The translations under genes were made by a program, and so were the position numbers. From Idiomarina sp. A28L (lineage in GTDB: Bacteria; Pseudomonadota; Gammaproteobacteria; Enterobacterales; Alteromonadaceae), in assembly GCF_000218785.1 (NCBI RefSeq), contig NZ_AFPO01000021.1:62001-126000 (forward strand): a stretch of DNA of 64,000 nucleotides, given 5' to 3'. Of the stretch, positions 61,214-64,000 are shown one piece after another. The notes under the pieces were generated by a model. That model had not been told where the DNA came from and did no database searches. It saw only the letters and a program-made list of their open reading frames with translations. The first letter of the stretch is position 1, and every line of letters starts with the position of its first letter.

Positions 61214-62027
61214 CTGCGCCCCCTTTCTGATCTTTCTTGTTCTCTTGCTTGCCGCTTTGTTCGCCATCAGTGGTGGCAAAACTAATGCCTAAATGCTGCA
61301 GCGCCCACGGCCGATGTATTTCACGGCGAAGAATTTCGTTGTTCAAGCGCATAAGCACTAACGCGGCACATACCAACAACATAGCTAAAATACTCACCAA
61401 CAACGGCCACAACATTTCGGGCGCAATACTCGGTGCTTCAAGGCGCGTAATGGCTCGGGTAACCGTAGATTTTTGGTGTAATGTATTCCACCAATAAACC
61501 GAGTAATGAATAATGGGGATATTAATAACCCCAACAATAGCCAAGATGCTGGCAGCTTTTGCGCCAGCTCGCTCATCTTCAAAGGCTACGTAAAGCGCCA
61601 TTACGCCCAAATACAAAAACAATAGAATTAACTGCGCGGTTAATCGTGCATCCCACACCCACCAAGTTCCCCACATTGGCTGGCCCCAAATGGCACCAGT
61701 AAATAAGGAAATAAAGGTTAGCACTGCACCTACCGGGGCAATCGCTAAAATAGCTAGCTCAGCGGTGCGTATTTGCCAAACTAACGCGATTACACCAGCA
61801 ATGGCCATTCCCACATAAAAACCCATAGCCCACATAGCTGAGGGCACATGCACAAAAATAATCCGGTAACTTTCGCCCTGCTGATAATCTGGCGGCGCAA
61901 AGGCTAAGCCCCACACAAAACTCACGATAACGAGAACTAAGCCTGGTATTGCGAACCAAGGGATTAACTTTTGGTTTAAGGCAAAAGTTGCTTCAGGTTT
62001 TGCATACGGGTGTAACCAACGCCACAT
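61203..62027 (-). CDS. ccmC: Haem handling protein CcmC
   Basis: A 274-residue polytopic protein with six helices, the WWD motif WGTWWVWDARLTAQLILL and conserved periplasmic His residues (IIFVHVPSAMW; IPIIHYSVYWW). It attaches haem to CcmE with CcmD. Its C-terminal 30 residues are Gln/Lys-rich (GEQSGKQENKKDQKGG), longer than usual. Confidence 0.95.
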   Translation of the reverse strand: MWRWLHPYAKPEATFALNQKLIPWFAIPGLVLVIVSFVWGLAFAPPDYQQGESYRIIFVHVPSAMWAMGFYVGMAIAGVIALVWQIRTAELAILAIAPVGAVLTFISLFTGAIWGQPMWGTWWVWDARLTAQLILLFLYLGVMALYVAFEDERAGAKAASILAIVGVINIPIIHYSVYWWNTLHQKSTVTRAITRLEAPSIAPEMLWPLLVSILAMLLVCAALVLMRLNNEILRREIHRPWALQHLGISFATTDGEQSGKQENKKDQKGGADAV

Positions 62028-62028
62028 A

Positions 62029-62721
62029 TTAATTTACACTCACTCGTAATCCGGCTTTCACCGCGAACGGGGCTAAAGTGATGCTCAGCACCATGAAAGC
62101 TCCAATTAATGCCAGCGGGCCAGCTGGTGAAACACCAACAACCGCGGCTTCGACAGCTGCTGTGGCAAAAATCAGCAGCGGAATTAGCAGGGGTAATAAT
62201 AACAAACTCAATAATGCGCCACCTTTATTCAGGCTTACCGTTAGCGCTACACCAATTGCGCCTGCAGCACTTAATACGGGCGTTCCTAACAAAAGGGTCA
62301 GCCATAACACGCCCCAAGCCTGAATAGGTAAATTCATTAATAATGCCAACAAGGGCGTAATCACCAACACAGGCACGGCGGTTAGCAGCCAGTGCACAAC
62401 AATTTTGGCAAAAACACTGATTTCTACCGGTACTGGCAACAGCAGCATTTGTTCCAGCGCACCATCGCGGAAATCATCTCGGAACAAACGTTCAAGCCCA
62501 AGCATGCTCGATAGCAATGCTGAAACCCAAATTACGCCCGGTGCTATGCGGCCTAGAATATCCGGGCCCGGCCCTACTCCCAAAGGGAAAAGGGTAACCA
62601 CGATAAGTAAAAATATCAGTGGGTTTAACAAATCGCTGCGTTGCCGCGAAGCCACGCGAATATCACGCTGTATTATTTGTTTAAATACTTTCCATGCGGA
62701 TACTGGGTTTGCTTGCAACAT
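62029..62721 (-). CDS. ccmB: Haem ABC-type permease CcmB
   Basis: A 230-residue six-helix protein with FKQIIQRDIRVASRQRSDLLNPLIFLL, LERLFRDDFRDGALEQMLLLPV and GVALTVSLNKGGALLSLLLLPLLIPLLIF. Partner of CcmA in releasing holo-CcmE. Starts 1 nt into the ccmA stop region (62721 shared). Confidence 0.95.
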   Translation of the reverse strand: MLQANPVSAWKVFKQIIQRDIRVASRQRSDLLNPLIFLLIVVTLFPLGVGPGPDILGRIAPGVIWVSALLSSMLGLERLFRDDFRDGALEQMLLLPVPVEISVFAKIVVHWLLTAVPVLVITPLLALLMNLPIQAWGVLWLTLLLGTPVLSAAGAIGVALTVSLNKGGALLSLLLLPLLIPLLIFATAAVEAAVVGVSPAGPLALIGAFMVLSITLAPFAVKAGLRVSVN

Positions 62722-63368
62722 CAGTGCTGATACCTCAAACGTAATGCCTGCACTTGGTAGAATTCAGTGATCAGCTCTTGGTGAGAGGTAAGGATTATGG
62801 CGCCACCGGCCTTTAGATGTTCAGCGAAGCGGGCATGCAGGAGGGCAATGCCTTCAACATCGAGCGCTGTAAATGGTTCATCGAGAATCCATAGTGAAGC
62901 TTGCGTAAGCCATAACCGAGCGAGTGCAATGCGCCGCTGCTGGCCGGCCGATAGGCCCTGCGCCGGAATATCTTCAAGGCCTACAAGGCCCACTTTTGCC
63001 AACAGTTCGTAAGGTGTTTCTTTTAGCTCTACACCCTGAACTGCGGCGTAAAACTCGAGGTTTTCAATAGCCGTAAGCTCGGGCTTAACACCCGCTTTAT
63101 GACCAATAAACAATAAATTCTGGTAATAGGCTTCGCGATCTTCGCTGATTAGCTGTTGCTGAAAACTAACGGAACCGGCTTGCGCTGGCAATAGCCCGGC
63201 AAGAATGCGTAACAGGCTAGATTTCCCAGCACCGTTAGGCCCTTCTATTTGCCAAATTTCGCCTGCCTGCACACGAAGTTGCAAATCGCTAAATAGCGTT
63301 CGCTCGCCGCGTATCGACATCAGTTCGTTCGCTTCTAAAAGCACCGGCACAGCTACCTTATCACTCAT
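62721..63368 (-). CDS. ccmA: Haem ABC-type ATPase CcmA
   Basis: A 215-residue ATPase: Walker A GPNGAGKSSLLR, signature LSAGQQRRIALARLW, Walker B LWILDEPFTALD, H-loop SHQELI. It powers the release of haem-loaded CcmE. First gene of ccmABCDEFGHI-mlaA; the promoter must lie in 63369-63485, where I see no clear boxes. Confidence 0.94.
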   Translation of the reverse strand: MSDKVAVPVLLEANELMSIRGERTLFSDLQLRVQAGEIWQIEGPNGAGKSSLLRILAGLLPAQAGSVSFQQQLISEDREAYYQNLLFIGHKAGVKPELTAIENLEFYAAVQGVELKETPYELLAKVGLVGLEDIPAQGLSAGQQRRIALARLWLTQASLWILDEPFTALDVEGIALLHARFAEHLKAGGAIILTSHQELITEFYQVQALRLRYQH

Positions 63369-63485
63369 AGATAAATTGCACTTATGCTAACACGAAAATA
63401 GGTGTGCAAGCGATACTTTCAGGCATGAATCGGCAGCGCTGCCTGCTTGCCCTTTACCGTGGCTTTGCACTCGATCAATAAATAA

Positions 63486-63875
63486 TTACGGCAAGTACCA
63501 TCCACGTTCTTCAGGGCTTACATCTGAAGCTTCTACCCACCAAGAGTGCAACTCACCAATACTTTCAATGCGCCAATTCCGGCCATCACTAAATTGGCCA
63601 GTGCGGGTTCCGCTAGGTGCACTTTGTTGCCACAGGGTAAGCCATTCTTGCAACTCGCTATCTTCGCTATAGGCACTATTTGCACGCTGCCAAAAACTAG
63701 TGGAATGCGCCAGTAAATTAACAGCGGCTGGCAAGCTGAGGGTAATAATGACCAAACACAGCATTACCTCTGGTAAGGTAAAGCCGCCTTTTTTAGGCGG
63801 TATGGGTTTTTGAAACACACGTTTCCGCGACAGAGGTTTGCTTGGGATATACCTCCAATTAGTTCGCCCTCGCAT
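63486..63875 (-). CDS. Type IV pilin-like/minor pseudopilin protein
   Basis: A protein of about 129 residues with a class III signal: KKGG|FTLPEVMLCLVIITLSLPAAVN, the prepilin peptidase site with Phe+1 and Glu+5, followed by a hydrophobic helix. The C-terminal part (about 85 residues) has Trp-rich segments (LQEWLTLWQQSAP, GELHSWWVEASDV). A start at ATG 63875 overlaps the previous stop (TAATG) but gives an unusually long leader of 31 residues; a GTG nearer the cleavage site is possible. Probably a minor pilin of type IV pili or type II secretion, in a cluster that continues beyond the window. Confidence 0.75.
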   Translation of the reverse strand: MRGRTNWRYIPSKPLSRKRVFQKPIPPKKGGFTLPEVMLCLVIITLSLPAAVNLLAHSTSFWQRANSAYSEDSELQEWLTLWQQSAPSGTRTGQFSDGRNWRIESIGELHSWWVEASDVSPEERGWYLP

Positions 63876-64000
63876 TAAATGCCTCGCAGCCATGCGCGCA
63901 CTCCATACTGATCTTCTATAAGCCAAAGGTTTTGCACCACGCGTATTTGATAGGAAGGCTGTTGAACATCGATACTCATATGCCAGCATTGATACTCGAG
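63875..64000 (-). CDS. C-terminal end of an upstream protein, probably pilin-related (partial)
   Basis: The frame is open from the window edge to a TAA at 63877-63875 and reads 41 residues ending SYQIRVVQNLWLIEDQYGVRAWLRGI. The gene overlaps the next pilin-like start by TAATG. No name can be given from this fragment; position suggests another minor pilin. Confidence 0.6.
   Translation of the reverse strand, partial: LEYQCWHMSIDVQQPSYQIRVVQNLWLIEDQYGVRAWLRGI

Overview
The window looks like chromosome of a free-living marine-type gammaproteobacterium, probably Alteromonadales (Idiomarinaceae is my guess; no rRNA or other decisive marker is present). The grounds are a Tol-Pal cluster followed by tRNA-Lys and nadA, asnC/asnA divergent as in enterics, cmoAB, RssB next to galU, RfaH with a JUMPstart/ops element, and a complete System I cytochrome c maturation operon. 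No phage, insertion sequence, CRISPR array or rRNA operon was found.

Layout. 1-4000: start of a surface polysaccharide locus on the minus strand (ugd; ops element; wzz; a WlbA/WbpB-like dehydrogenase; a WlbB/WbpD-like acetyltransferase cut by the window edge). 4200-10020: pgi, then rfaH between two different HipA-kinase toxin modules. 10268-18336: an RNA-processing beta-CASP nuclease, then FbpABC-type ferric iron transport and a FecA-like TonB receptor, with Fur-box-like sites. 18692-25151: an outer-membrane barrel, a class II cyclic-nucleotide phosphodiesterase, a DUF3429-like protein, a Ca/Na exchanger, a Na/phosphate cotransporter, a Gdt1-type Mn/Ca exporter and a His-rich solute-binding lipoprotein. 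25289-30148: a HigBA module and an arsenic operon (arsR, acr3, ArsJ-associated GAPDH, arsJ). 31003-37774: asnC/asnA, an outer-membrane barrel, tRNA-Ser with tandem 173-bp repeats, a DASS carrier, a small membrane protein, a His-rich dehydrogenase-fold protein and nadA. 38009-48570: two tRNA-Lys, cpoB, pal, tolBARQ, ybgC, an orphan small RNA, ruvBAC and aspS. 48684-55273: a diguanylate cyclase, cmoAB, galU and rssB. 55338-64000: mlaA, ccmABCDEFGHI and the edge of a minor-pilin cluster.

The most unusual content is in the non-coding DNA. (1) Six copies of a large structured repeat sit directly behind stop codons. Each has the same internal two-hairpin core, but the long outer arms differ from copy to copy while staying complementary within a copy. 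In one copy the arm is an inverted copy of the neighbouring gene's 3' end. (2) A second family, a 61-64 bp near-perfect palindrome, has two intergenic copies and one inserted in frame inside the nuclease gene. (3) A promoter-to-terminator transcription unit of about 200 nt between ybgC and ruvB has no reading frame but carries three tandem 16-nt CU-rich units, so it is a candidate small RNA. (4) A 173-bp tandem array with repeated terminators follows tRNA-Ser.

Functional links. RfaH (7823-8326) and its ops target (2703-2724) lie 5 kb apart, so the antiterminator sits beside the polysaccharide operon it should control. Fur-like sites tie the TonB receptor to FbpABC. The ars operon encodes both arsenite export and the arsenate route through 1-arseno-3-phosphoglycerate.
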